Assembly (NCBI GenBank): GCA_016703125.1
Contig: JADJCR010000008.1
Location: forward strand, 62,001 to 126,000
Length of the DNA: 64,000 nt
Reading direction: 5' to 3'
Origin: Micrococcales bacterium
GTDB lineage: Bacteria; Actinomycetota; Actinomycetes; S36-B12; UBA10799
Of the stretch, positions 1-8,584 are shown piece by piece. Position numbers and translations under genes: made by a program. Within the stretch, counting starts at the first letter, position 1, and each line of letters opens with the position of its first letter. The notes beneath the pieces are model-generated. The model had not been told where the DNA came from, searched no databases, and saw nothing but the letters and a program-made list of their open reading frames with translations.

Positions 1-1
1 G

Positions 2-1447
2 GTCGCCGCCGCGACCCTGTCCGACCGCTACATCACGGCCCGCTTCCTGCCCGACAAGGCCATCGACCTCGTCGACGAGGCGGCGTCGCGCCTGCGCATG
101 GAGATCGACTCCAGCCCGGAGGAGATCGACAAACTGCAGCGCCAGGTCGACCGCATGAAGATGGAGGAGATGGCCCTGGCGAAGGAGACCGACCCGGCCT
201 CGGTCGAGCGGTTGGCCAAGTTGCGCGGCGACCTCGCCGACCGCGAGGAGGAGTTGCGTGCCCTGCGCTCCCGATGGGATCTGGAGAAGGCCAACCTCGA
301 CCGCATCGGTGATCTGAAGATCCGTATCGACGAACTGCGCAACATCGCAGACCGTGCGGTACGCGACGGCGACCTCGAGCAGGCTGCACGCATCCAGTAC
401 GGGGAGCTGCCGGAACTGGAGCGGGAACTGGAGAACCAGGGCGGCACCGAGGGCGGCATGGTGTCCGAGGAGGTCACCGCCGAGGACGTGGCGGAGGTGG
501 TCGGCGCCTGGACCGGCATTCCCGCGGGCCGTCTCATGGAGGGTGAGACCGAGAAGCTGCTGCGCATGGAGGATGACCTCAGCCAGCGCGTCATCGGGCA
601 GGCGGAGGCGGTGCGGGCAGTCTCCGACGCGGTGCGGCGCAGCCGTGCCGGCATTGCCGACCCCAACCGGCCCACCGGTTCGTTCCTGTTCCTGGGCCCG
701 ACCGGTGTCGGCAAGACCGAACTGGCCAAGGCACTCGCGGAGTTCCTCTTCGACGACGAGCGGGCGATGATCCGCATCGACATGAGCGAGTACTCCGAGA
801 AGCACTCCGTAGCCCGGCTGGTCGGTGCACCCCCCGGCTACGTCGGCTACGAGGAGGGCGGCCAGTTGACCGAGGCCGTGCGCCGCCGGCCGTACAGCCT
901 GGTGTTGCTCGACGAGGTCGAGAAGGCCCACCCGGAGGTGTTCGACATCCTCCTGCAGGTCCTCGACGACGGCCGGCTGACCGACGGCCAGGGCCGCACC
1001 GTGGACTTCCGCAACACGATCCTGGTGCTCACCTCCAACATGGGTTCGCAGTTCCTCATCGAGCAGACCGTCCCGTTCGAGGTGCGGCAGGAGCAGGTCA
1101 TGGCGGTCGTCCGGCAGTCCTTCAAGCCGGAGTTCCTCAACCGGCTCGACGATGTGGTGATGTTCCAGCCACTGAGTCAGACCGAGCTCGCACAGATCGT
1201 GGACCTGCAGGTGGCGGCTCTCGACGAGCGGCTGGCCAGCCGGCGGATCAGCCTCGCCGTCACTGACGCTGCGAAGACATGGTTGGCCGAGCAGGGCTTC
1301 GACCCGATCTACGGTGCCCGGCCGCTGCGGCGCCTGGTCCAGAAGGAGATCGGGGACCAACTCGCCCGGGCCATCCTGTCCGGCGATGTCCGGGATGGCC
1401 AGGCCGTGACCGTCGACGTCGAGGGCGACCACCTGGTCCTCGCCTGA
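2..1447 (+). CDS. clpB: ClpB disaggregase, C-terminal part (5' end outside window)
   Basis: ATP-dependent cytoplasmic disaggregase that works with DnaK on aggregated proteins. The window opens inside the first AAA+ domain (sequence FLPDKAIDLVDEAASRLRME), followed by the coiled-coil middle domain (about residues 30-140 of the fragment, EEIDKLQRQV to PELERELE). The second AAA+ domain carries Walker A GPTGVGKTEL (about residue 232), Walker B VLLDEVEKA (about 301), sensor LTSNMGS and the arginine-finger stretch FKPEFLNRLDD, then the D2 small domain. The middle domain separates it from ClpA/ClpC. About 480 residues are visible of a family length near 860, so the N domain and most of NBD1 lie upstream. 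Ends with TGA at 1445-1447. Confidence 0.96.
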   Translation, partial: VAAATLSDRYITARFLPDKAIDLVDEAASRLRMEIDSSPEEIDKLQRQVDRMKMEEMALAKETDPASVERLAKLRGDLADREEELRALRSRWDLEKANLDRIGDLKIRIDELRNIADRAVRDGDLEQAARIQYGELPELERELENQGGTEGGMVSEEVTAEDVAEVVGAWTGIPAGRLMEGETEKLLRMEDDLSQRVIGQAEAVRAVSDAVRRSRAGIADPNRPTGSFLFLGPTGVGKTELAKALAEFLFDDERAMIRIDMSEYSEKHSVARLVGAPPGYVGYEEGGQLTEAVRRRPYSLVLLDEVEKAHPEVFDILLQVLDDGRLTDGQGRTVDFRNTILVLTSNMGSQFLIEQTVPFEVRQEQVMAVVRQSFKPEFLNRLDDVVMFQPLSQTELAQIVDLQVAALDERLASRRISLAVTDAAKTWLAEQGFDPIYGARPLRRLVQKEIGDQLARAILSGDVRDGQAVTVDVEGDHLVLA

Positions 1448-1531
1448 GGTGCTGGCGCGCGACCCGCGCGAACGGACCAGATGTGATCGCGTGGGACCCG
1501 CGCCGACGTGGCGCGCATTAGGGTGACCCCC

Positions 1532-2638
1532 ATGCGCACAGTCCTCATCGCCGCAACCGCCGGCGCCATCGCCATGACCGGTGCCGGGACGGCCCAGGCC
1601 GCCGACGACGTGACGGTCATGACCCGCAACGTCTTCCTCGGGGCCGACCTCGGCCCGGCCCTGCGGGCGGGTAGCGGCAGTGAGTTCCTCACCGCCATCG
1701 GCGAGATCGTGCGGCAGGTGGAGGCCACGAACTTCCCGCGCCGCGCCAAGGGCCTGGCCGCCGAGATTCAGCAGCGCAAGCCCGACCTCATCGGCTTGCA
1801 GGAGGCGGCTCTGTGGCGCAAGGGCAAGGTCGACCTCAACGCCGTCTACAACCAAGAGCCGACCGCCACGAAGGTCGTCCAGGACTTCGTGAAGATCCTT
1901 CTCAAGGAAGTCAACAAGGGCAAGGTCAAGTACGAGATCGTGAAGATCCACAACGAGTTCGACTTCGAGGCGCCGGCCGATCTCGACAACAACCTGAAGA
2001 CGGGCAAATCCGGCGCGGAGGCGAACTACCGGCTGACCATGCGCGACGCCATCCTCAAGCGCAAAGGCGTCGGCATCAAGACCAAGGACCTGCGCGGCAA
2101 GCAGTACACGGTGAAGAACTCATTCACGGCGAAGGTCGCCAACTTCGTCACCGTCACGTCGCGCCGCGGCTGGCTGTCGACCCGCGCCAAGGTGGGCGAC
2201 GGGCCATGGTTCACCTTCGCGAACACGCATCTGGAGGCGTTCGACGACCGAACGCAGGTACCGAGCATCCGCGCCCGGCAGGCCGAGGAGTTCGCGAAGG
2301 CGATGGCGAAGGTGAAGGGTCCGCTCATCGCCCTGGGCGACTTCAACTCCGACTTCCCGGGGTTGGTGCCCGGTGACGAGCAGGCGTTCGAGGCATTGAC
2401 CGCGGCGGGCTTCAAGGACATCGGCACCATCACCCCGCTGAGTTGCTGCATCAACGACTCCTACGACCTCAAGTCCGGCGGATCGATCGACGACTTCGAC
2501 CATCGCGTCGACCAGATCTTCACCACCACGCCGAAGAAGGTGAAGCGTCTCAAGACGTGGGTCGTCGGCCGCGAGCAGTCCTTCGGGTACTGGCACTCCG
2601 ATCACGCGGGAGTGGTGGGCAAGTACGCGCTCAAGTGA
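1532..2638 (+). CDS. Secreted endonuclease/exonuclease/phosphatase (EEP) family protein
   Basis: Predicted 368-residue metal-dependent phosphodiesterase or phosphatase exported by a signal peptide (MRTVLIAATAGAIAMTGAGT, cleavage near AQA-AD). EEP signatures occur in order: TRNVFLGADL near the mature N-terminus, LQEAALW (metal-binding Glu), NTHLEAF, LGDFNSD, DHRVDQIF and the terminal HSDHAGV. These place it in the DNase I/sphingomyelinase-like superfamily, but the substrate (nucleic acid, phospholipid or other phosphoester) cannot be read from sequence. ATG 1532 is preferred to GTG 1508 because it begins the signal peptide and TAGGGT (1519-1524) lies 7 nt upstream, as in a leaderless transcript. 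Its 3' end overlaps the convergent next gene by 8 bp. Confidence 0.85.
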   Translation: MRTVLIAATAGAIAMTGAGTAQAADDVTVMTRNVFLGADLGPALRAGSGSEFLTAIGEIVRQVEATNFPRRAKGLAAEIQQRKPDLIGLQEAALWRKGKVDLNAVYNQEPTATKVVQDFVKILLKEVNKGKVKYEIVKIHNEFDFEAPADLDNNLKTGKSGAEANYRLTMRDAILKRKGVGIKTKDLRGKQYTVKNSFTAKVANFVTVTSRRGWLSTRAKVGDGPWFTFANTHLEAFDDRTQVPSIRARQAEEFAKAMAKVKGPLIALGDFNSDFPGLVPGDEQAFEALTAAGFKDIGTITPLSCCINDSYDLKSGGSIDDFDHRVDQIFTTTPKKVKRLKTWVVGREQSFGYWHSDHAGVVGKYALK

Positions 2639-4325
2639 GCGAATGCAGCCAGGCGCTGGTCTCGGCTCGCTTGCCGCGGACCCACTCCAGGCGCGCGCCG
2701 ACCAGGAGTAGCACCCCTCCGGTGATCCCCAGCGCCAGCCAGCGGGGGAACAGATCCAGCGTCGCGAAGACCTGAGCCGTCGCGGCGATCGCCACCGCTG
2801 CCGCGCTCGGCACGACCAGTCCGGCCAGGTGCCGGTGGACCCCCCACAGCAGCAACCCCACGCCGCAGATCATGACCAGGGCGAAGCGGATCAGGGCCGG
2901 CTGGGCCCAGACGTCCACCCACACCAGCAGCGCGCTCGGGATCAGCGCGAAGGTGACTGCCGGTCCGTAGACGATCAGCGACCGTTGTTCGCCGGCCCGG
3001 GCCTGCAGGAGCCCGGCCATCAGCAGTAGTCCTGCGAGCACGAGGGTCGGCGTCTCGAACGACGGCACGCTCTCCCACCGCAGCAGCACGGCGACTCCCA
3101 CGCTGAGTGCGCCGAACCACGCCACCGGGCCGGCAGGCCTGCGCAGCGCCAGCCCGAACATGGCGACCCCCGCCACAGCAGCCACGACGTCGAGGTGCGC
3201 GGGGTCGTGCATCACCCACGACGTCCACAGGGTGCCGGCGGCGAGCATGCCCAGGAGCACGTGCGTTCGGCCCAGCCAGAAGAGCAGCCCCGCGCCGGCC
3301 ACTGCCATGCCCAGCGCCAGCCAGCCGGACTCCGGCAGCAGGCCGCCCACCAGCGTGAGCCACAGGCCGAACAGCGGCCATCCGACGTAGGCCGACGCTG
3401 TGATCCGTTCGCCGAAGACCAGCACCACCAAGAGGACGGCGGCGATCACGACGATCGCTCCCAGCGGCGGGGTCTGCGTGAGCAAGCCGAGGGTCAGCGC
3501 GACCGTCACGAGCAGGCTGAGTGTTCCGCTGAGCAGGCGCGGGACCGACAGTCCGGCCACCGCGAAGAACAGGCCGGTCGTGAGCGCCAAGTAGGTCAGC
3601 GCCGCCACGGTGGTCTCCATCTGGCCGTTGTCCAGGAACCCTGTGGCGACCCCCAGCGCGGCACCCAGGGCCCAGGGGGCGCTCAACCACCCCAGCCACG
3701 TCCAGGCCTGCAGTCCGCTCACGTGGCCGAACAACAGCCCACCAGCGGTCAGCCCGAGCGTGACGAGCAGCCAGTACGGACGTTCCGTGTCGGCCCATGC
3801 CGTCCGGATCACGCCCAGCGCCGGTGCCGCGGTGGCGATGATGACGGTCAGGGCGAAGGCGACGACGGCCAGTGCTTCGGCCGTCCGGGGCGTGCGGTGA
3901 CGCAGGGCCAGGGCGGTGCCGGCGGCCAGCAGTGTCGCGACGAACATCAGCACGAGTTGTCCGTACGGCCCGATCACGTCCCAGGCCACGGCGACGAACA
4001 CCAGGCCGGCCAGGATCAGAAGTCCCGCGCCGAGCCCGATGAGCAGCATCTGGGTGGAACCGCCGCGGTGCGGGACGGGCGCGGGTGCAGCCGATGCGAC
4101 CGGCCAGATCCGGTACTCGTACGCTGTGGCGGGATCCGGGGGCGGTGACTGCTCAGCGATCCGGTCCCACAGCCACCGCCGCCGCTGGTCCAGGTACGCG
4201 TACTCCCTCAAGTACCCGGCGTACCCGCGGTAGCCGCACTCGCAGGTCAGCATCCCCGCGGCATCCATCTGCGCGTCGGTCAGCGGCTGACCGCAGCGCG
4301 GGCAGGTCACGCCCGCCTGGTTCAC
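2631..4325 (-). CDS. Zinc-ribbon plus multi-pass membrane protein (DUF2157-like)
   Basis: 564-residue integral membrane protein of unknown function. The N-terminus has a four-cysteine zinc ribbon (CPRCG ... CECGY, residues 9-31), a charged linker rich in Arg/Tyr/Trp, then from about residue 95 a long run of hydrophobic helices, probably 14 or more, and a short charged tail. The layout resembles actinobacterial DUF2157/SCO-type polytopic proteins, but I see no catalytic motif. GTG 4325 is the likely start: the minus strand has TACCCT (4337-4332) 6 nt upstream, which fits leaderless initiation. Convergent and slightly overlapping with the secreted phosphodiesterase gene; nothing in the context gives its role. 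Confidence 0.7.
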   Translation of the reverse strand: MNQAGVTCPRCGQPLTDAQMDAAGMLTCECGYRGYAGYLREYAYLDQRRRWLWDRIAEQSPPPDPATAYEYRIWPVASAAPAPVPHRGGSTQMLLIGLGAGLLILAGLVFVAVAWDVIGPYGQLVLMFVATLLAAGTALALRHRTPRTAEALAVVAFALTVIIATAAPALGVIRTAWADTERPYWLLVTLGLTAGGLLFGHVSGLQAWTWLGWLSAPWALGAALGVATGFLDNGQMETTVAALTYLALTTGLFFAVAGLSVPRLLSGTLSLLVTVALTLGLLTQTPPLGAIVVIAAVLLVVLVFGERITASAYVGWPLFGLWLTLVGGLLPESGWLALGMAVAGAGLLFWLGRTHVLLGMLAAGTLWTSWVMHDPAHLDVVAAVAGVAMFGLALRRPAGPVAWFGALSVGVAVLLRWESVPSFETPTLVLAGLLLMAGLLQARAGEQRSLIVYGPAVTFALIPSALLVWVDVWAQPALIRFALVMICGVGLLLWGVHRHLAGLVVPSAAAVAIAATAQVFATLDLFPRWLALGITGGVLLLVGARLEWVRGKRAETSAWLHSLT

Positions 4326-4346
4326 GCTCCCAGGGTATTCGCAAGG

Positions 4347-4820
4347 TCAGGCCGCGTGCGCCCGTTCGAAGTCCAGCAACCACTGCTTCGTGTCGATCCC
4401 GCCGGCGAATCCGGTGAGGGTCCCGGTGGAGCCCACCACCCGGTGGCAGGGGACCACGATGGACAGCGGGTTACGGCCGTTGGCCGCCCCGACCGCGCGC
4501 GCCTTGCGGGGGTCGCCGAGCCGGGTCGCCTGCTCGCCGTAGGTGATCGTGCGGCCGTAGGGGATCCCCCGCAGGATGTCCCAGGCGGCGAGTTGGAAAT
4601 CGGTGCCGACTGGATCCAGGGGGACGTCGAATGTGGTGCGCAGCCCGGCGAAGTACTCGTCCAGTTCTTCGACCGCCTGCCGCAGGACCGGGTGATCGGG
4701 GTCGTCCTCGCCGGTCAGGGTTGCGCGCGGGTCGTCCGGCCACCAGACAGCCCGCAGCCCGGCATCGTTCGCCACCAGGGTCAGCGTCCCGATCGGGCTC
4801 TTGTAGTCGCAGTACGCCAT
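4347..4820 (-). CDS. ogt: Methylated-DNA--protein-cysteine methyltransferase
   Basis: 157-residue suicide repair protein that moves O6-alkyl groups from guanine (and O4 from thymine) to its own cysteine. The C-terminal half has the active-site motif IVVPCHRVV (Cys about residue 125), preceded by the helix-turn-helix region with RTITYGEQATRLGDP and the asparagine-hinge segment GAANGRNP. The N-terminal half is the usual poorly conserved alpha/beta domain. Its start is 2 nt downstream of the stop of the Ada-AlkA gene on the same strand, so the two form an operon for alkylation damage with direct reversal and base excision made together. Confidence 0.93.
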   Translation of the reverse strand: MAYCDYKSPIGTLTLVANDAGLRAVWWPDDPRATLTGEDDPDHPVLRQAVEELDEYFAGLRTTFDVPLDPVGTDFQLAAWDILRGIPYGRTITYGEQATRLGDPRKARAVGAANGRNPLSIVVPCHRVVGSTGTLTGFAGGIDTKQWLLDFERAHAA

Positions 4821-4822
4821 CT

Positions 4823-6184
4823 TCAGTCCTCTCCGAGGTTCCACAAGTAGTGCATCGCGTAGGAGCGCCACGGCTTCCAGCGCTGGTCGTCGGGATCGAG
4901 GCCGCGGGCCGCGGCGCCGCGGACGATCCCGAGGTCGGTGGGCAGGCTCACGTCGGGATCCCCGAGGGCCCGCATCCGGATGTACTTGGCGGTCCACGGC
5001 CCGACGCCGGGGATGGCGAGCAGTTGGCGTTCCGCCTCGTCCCAATCGGTGCCGGGGTCGAGGCGCACCTCGCCGGCAGTCAGTCGCCGCCCGAGTTCGA
5101 TCACGGTGGCGGCACGACGCCGCGGCATCTGCAGTGTGGCCTCGTCGAGCGCGGCGATCTGCTCCGGACGCGGGAAGTGACCGTGGCGGGCCAGGCGGCC
5201 AGCGGCGGTGCGGGCGGCGGCCACGCTGACCTGCTGGCCCAGCACGGCCCGGATCGCGGTCTCCGCCGGGTCGAAACCGCAGGGACTGCGCAGCCCCGGG
5301 ATGCGCGCCACGGGCAAGGTCTCGCCGAGCACCTCGCTGATCGCCTGTGGATCGGCGTCCAGATCGAGCATGCGCCGCAACCGGCTGACGGCGGGCGCCA
5401 GGTCGCGCACATCCTCGATCCGCAACTCGACCCGGCAGTGGTCCTCCTGCGCGGTGATAGCGGCGTGTCCGGTGCCTCGCGGCAGGCGAAGGGTGCGGGT
5501 GAACGTCACACCGTCCCAGGTCTCCACGCCCGGGATGGCCCGCTGGCCCAAGAAGCGCAACAGGACGTCACCGGCGAACGGCCGCCGGGTGGCCAGCCGC
5601 AGGCTGATCGCGCCCGGCTCGGGGTGGCCTCGGCGCAGATCGCCCGGCGTCGCTGCGTACACCTCGCGGATCGTGTCGTTGAACTGCCGGACACTGCCGA
5701 ACCCCGCCGCGAACGCGATGTCCGCGGCGGACATGGAGGTGTTCTCCAGCAGCACGCGGGCGGTGCGGGCACGGTTGGCCCGCGCGATGGCCAGGGGCCC
5801 GGCACCGACTTCCGCGGAGAGCATGCGCGTCACGTGGCGCTGGGTGTAGCCGAGGGCACTCGCCAGCCCCGCCACCCCGTCCCGGTCCACGACCCCGTCG
5901 GCGATCAGCCGCATGGCCCGGGCGACGAGGTCATCGCGGGTGTTCCACTCCGGGGAGCCGGGGGAGGCGTCGGGTCGGCACCGTTTGCAGGCGCGGAATC
6001 CAGCAGCCTGTGCAGCGGCGGCCGTGCGGTGGAACTCGACGTTGCCCCGCCGTGGTGTGATGGCCGGGCAACTGGGACGGCAGTAGATGCCGGTGGTGCG
6101 CACCGCGGTGACGAACCAGCCGTCGAAGCGCTCGTCGCGACTGGCCACGGCGCGGTAGCAGGCGTCGGCGTCGAGCGGTTCCAT
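4823..6184 (-). CDS. alkA: Ada-type regulator fused to AlkA 3-methyladenine DNA glycosylase
   Basis: 453-residue fusion that links sensing of methylated DNA to base excision. Order: Ada metal-binding domain with four zinc cysteines (YCRPSCPA about residues 34-41 and ACKRCRP about 68-74; one of these accepts methyl from phosphotriesters in Ada), an AraC-type helix-turn-helix pair (about 85-185, with VAGLASALGYTQRHVTRML and IAFAAGFGSVRQFND), an AlkA N-terminal domain (about 195-270), and the HhH-GPD glycosylase domain with the hairpin LAIPGVGPWTAKYIR and the catalytic Asp in LPTDLGIVR. The Ada methyltransferase domain is missing but is supplied by the adjacent ogt. Start at ATG 6184; CAGAAT lies 6 nt upstream and may serve as -10. 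Confidence 0.92.
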   Translation of the reverse strand: MEPLDADACYRAVASRDERFDGWFVTAVRTTGIYCRPSCPAITPRRGNVEFHRTAAAAQAAGFRACKRCRPDASPGSPEWNTRDDLVARAMRLIADGVVDRDGVAGLASALGYTQRHVTRMLSAEVGAGPLAIARANRARTARVLLENTSMSAADIAFAAGFGSVRQFNDTIREVYAATPGDLRRGHPEPGAISLRLATRRPFAGDVLLRFLGQRAIPGVETWDGVTFTRTLRLPRGTGHAAITAQEDHCRVELRIEDVRDLAPAVSRLRRMLDLDADPQAISEVLGETLPVARIPGLRSPCGFDPAETAIRAVLGQQVSVAAARTAAGRLARHGHFPRPEQIAALDEATLQMPRRRAATVIELGRRLTAGEVRLDPGTDWDEAERQLLAIPGVGPWTAKYIRMRALGDPDVSLPTDLGIVRGAAARGLDPDDQRWKPWRSYAMHYLWNLGED

Positions 6185-6498
6185 GGCTCGATTCTGCCCC
6201 GCGCCAGGCTCTGGCTCTGGCGGTTTTCGGACATTGCGTTCCGGGGCGCGCAGCGGCCGTCGTCGCGGTGTTCGGTCGGAGGTCCACGACGTCTTCCCGG
6301 TTGTTCCGTCGATGGGCCCCCTCACAGTGATCCTGGGGTCGCTGTCCTGTGCCGGGTGCCTGGACCTGTGACTGGTCAGCGACCCGCAGGCCTGCCCCGT
6401 CGCCGACATCCTCGTGGCTGGTGTGCGCGACGGTCTTGCGGCGCTGGGCCTCCCGGCGAGGTGACCGCCGGCCCGCGCCTCGGAGTTAAACTGCAGCC
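6185..6498. other. Divergent intergenic region between ada-alkA and the ABC operon
   Basis: About 314 bp without a convincing gene. The left end holds the presumptive ada-alkA promoter (minus strand), the right end TAAACT (6487-6492), 6 nt before the ATG at 6499, a likely -10 for leaderless transcription of the exporter genes. Short open frames here lack start signals and normal codon usage. No clear operator palindrome seen. Confidence 0.5.
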
Positions 6499-7439
6499 AT
6501 GGATCTCCCCGTACTGCAGGTGAGAGATCTGGTGAGGCGCTTCGGCGAGCAGACCGCAGTCGACGGGGTGTCGTTCCGGATCGCAGCGGGCGAGACGTAC
6601 GGGCTGCTCGGGCCGAACGGCGCCGGCAAGACCACGACGATCAACATGATCGCGGGACTGCTCACCGCAGACAGTGGTGAGGTGCGACTGCTAGGCGAGC
6701 CGTTGACGGGTGCCCGCAAGTCACTGATCGGCCTGGTGCCACAAGACATCGCCCTGTACCCGGATCTGTCCGCCGTGGAGAACCTGCGGTTCTTCGGGCA
6801 ACTGCAGAACCTCAACGGCGCGAGGTTGCAGGAGCGGATCGCGCATGTGCTGGACGTCGTCGGGCTGGCTGACCGTGCCAAGGACCGCATCGAGACGTAC
6901 TCCGGAGGGATGAAGCGCCGGGCCAACATCGCTGTCGGCCTGCTGCACGAGCCGCAGTTGCTCATCCTCGACGAGCCCACGGTCGGCGTCGACCCGCAGA
7001 GCCGCAACAGCATCCTGGAGGCCGTCGCGGCGCTCGGCGGTTCCGGTATGGCGGTGCTGTACACGACGCACTACATGGAGGAGGCCGAGCGGCTGTGCGA
7101 CCGCGTCGGCATCATCGATTCCGGCCAGCTCATCGCCGAGGGGACCCGGGACGAACTCGTCGACCGCCTCGGCGAGAGCAGCACGGTGACGATGCGCATC
7201 ACCGGTGTGCCGGAGCAGGTGCGGGGCTGGGTCGACGACCTCGAGGCGATGCCCGGGGTGACCACCGTGAAGACCGTTGACGGCCAGGTGGCCGTGGTGG
7301 CCGCCCGGGGCCGGCCTTGATCGCACCTGCGGTCCAGGCAGCGCAGTACCGGCATGTGGACGTTACCGGCGTCGATGTCGCCGAGCCCGACCTCGAGGCT
7401 GTGTTCCTGCACCTGACGGGAAAGGCGCTGCGGGACTGA
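6499..7439 (+). CDS. ABC-2 type exporter ATPase, one-base frameshift
   Basis: ATP-binding subunit of a drug/lipid-type ABC exporter; about 313 residues when the frame is repaired. It shows Walker A GPNGAGKTTT (about residue 38), Q-loop VPQDIALY, signature YSGGMKRR, Walker B LLILDEPTVGVDP and the H-loop TTHYMEEAE. The open frame stops at 7320 after AARGRP, but the next frame carries the family's C-terminal end (DVAEPDLEAVFLHLTGKAL) up to TGA 7437-7439. Adding one G to the GGGG at 7307-7310 joins the two halves. The repaired stop overlaps the permease start (TGATG), as expected for a coupled operon. Start ATG 6499 with -10 TAAACT 6 nt upstream. Confidence 0.85.
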
Positions 7440-8584
7440 TGTGGCGCGACGTGTGGCTCATCGCCGCTCTCGGACTGCGGCGGTCCATCCGCGACCGGTC
7501 CATCCTGATCCAGGCGGTGGTGGCGCCTATCGTCATCGCCCTGGTCGTGGGGGCGGCGTTCGGCACCGGGTTCACCTTGAACGTGACGATCGGGATCGTC
7601 GACCGGGATGGCTCCGGTCTTTCGGGTCAGATCGCCCAGGGCCTCACCGGTGCCGGTGGCGACGGTATCGCCTTCTCCAGCCTGGACGGCGATGTGGATC
7701 AGGCCTTGGACTCCGGGGCGTACGACGCAGTGGTCGTGCTGCCCGCGGGGCTGTCCGAGGACGTGTTGTCCGGGGATCCCGCGCAGCTCGATGTGGTGGG
7801 ACGCGCGACCGACCCGCTGGCGCAGTCGGTGGCGGAGTCCGTTGCCACGGGCGTGGCGGCCGATCTGCAGACGGCCCGGGTCACCGCTGTGGCTGCGACG
7901 GCCATGGGGCTCGATGCCGGGGCCGTCATCCAGAAGGCGGTGAGCGCCCCCGTCCCGATCGTCGTGGAACAGGGGGAAGTGAGCGGCACGTTCTCCGTCA
8001 TGGCGTACTTCGCCCCTGGGATCGCGATGCTGTTCCTGTTCTTCATCATCGGCAATGGTGCCCGGTCCATCATCGTCGAGCGCGACGAGGGGACCCTGCC
8101 GCGCATCCTGGCGGGCCCGGTGGCACCGGCGGCCGTCCTGCTGGGCAAGACCGTGGGGGTGATGATCGTCGGTGTCGTCAGCATGACCGCGGTGTGGCTG
8201 ATCACCTGGATCGGCTTCGGCGCTTACTGGGGCGATCCGGTGGGAGTGTTCCTGGTGATCGTCGCCGCCGTCACGGCGATCGCTGGGATCTCGCTGCTCA
8301 TCACCGGCCTTGCGCGCACGGAGAACCAGGCCGACGCGCTGACGACCATCCTTGCGCTGCTGTTCGCCATCGCCGGTGGCACGTTCTTCTACGGGGCCTC
8401 CGGGACCCTGTCCGACCTGCGGTTGTTCACCCCCAACGGGCAGGCACTGTCCGCTCTGGTCGACCTGGCGGCAGCGCAGGCCGAGGTGGTCGAGGTGTTG
8501 CCGCAGGTGCTGTTGCTGGTCGGTGTCGGTGTCGGGTGCGCGGTCATCGGACTGGTGGCCCTGCGCAACAGGGTGCTGGCATGA
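7439..8584 (+). CDS. ABC-2 type exporter permease (first)
   Basis: 381-residue membrane subunit. One N-terminal transmembrane helix (about residues 22-42) is followed by a large extracytoplasmic domain (about 45-175), then a block of five C-terminal helices (about 180-380): the ABC2_membrane_3 / YhgE-like layout of exporters with a soluble loop. Conserved stretch ERDEGTLPRILAGPVAPA sits between helices as in this family. Start ATG 7439 overlaps the repaired stop of the ATPase gene, and the stop overlaps the ATG of the second permease (ATGA at 8581-8584), so the three genes are translationally coupled. Transported substrate unknown. Confidence 0.85.
   Translation: MWRDVWLIAALGLRRSIRDRSILIQAVVAPIVIALVVGAAFGTGFTLNVTIGIVDRDGSGLSGQIAQGLTGAGGDGIAFSSLDGDVDQALDSGAYDAVVVLPAGLSEDVLSGDPAQLDVVGRATDPLAQSVAESVATGVAADLQTARVTAVAATAMGLDAGAVIQKAVSAPVPIVVEQGEVSGTFSVMAYFAPGIAMLFLFFIIGNGARSIIVERDEGTLPRILAGPVAPAAVLLGKTVGVMIVGVVSMTAVWLITWIGFGAYWGDPVGVFLVIVAAVTAIAGISLLITGLARTENQADALTTILALLFAIAGGTFFYGASGTLSDLRLFTPNGQALSALVDLAAAQAEVVEVLPQVLLLVGVGVGCAVIGLVALRNRVLA

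Noticed and set aside
1448..1531. Terminator after clpB
   Set aside because: Several GCGCGC-type stretches occur, but I could not draw a stable single stem, so none is annotated.
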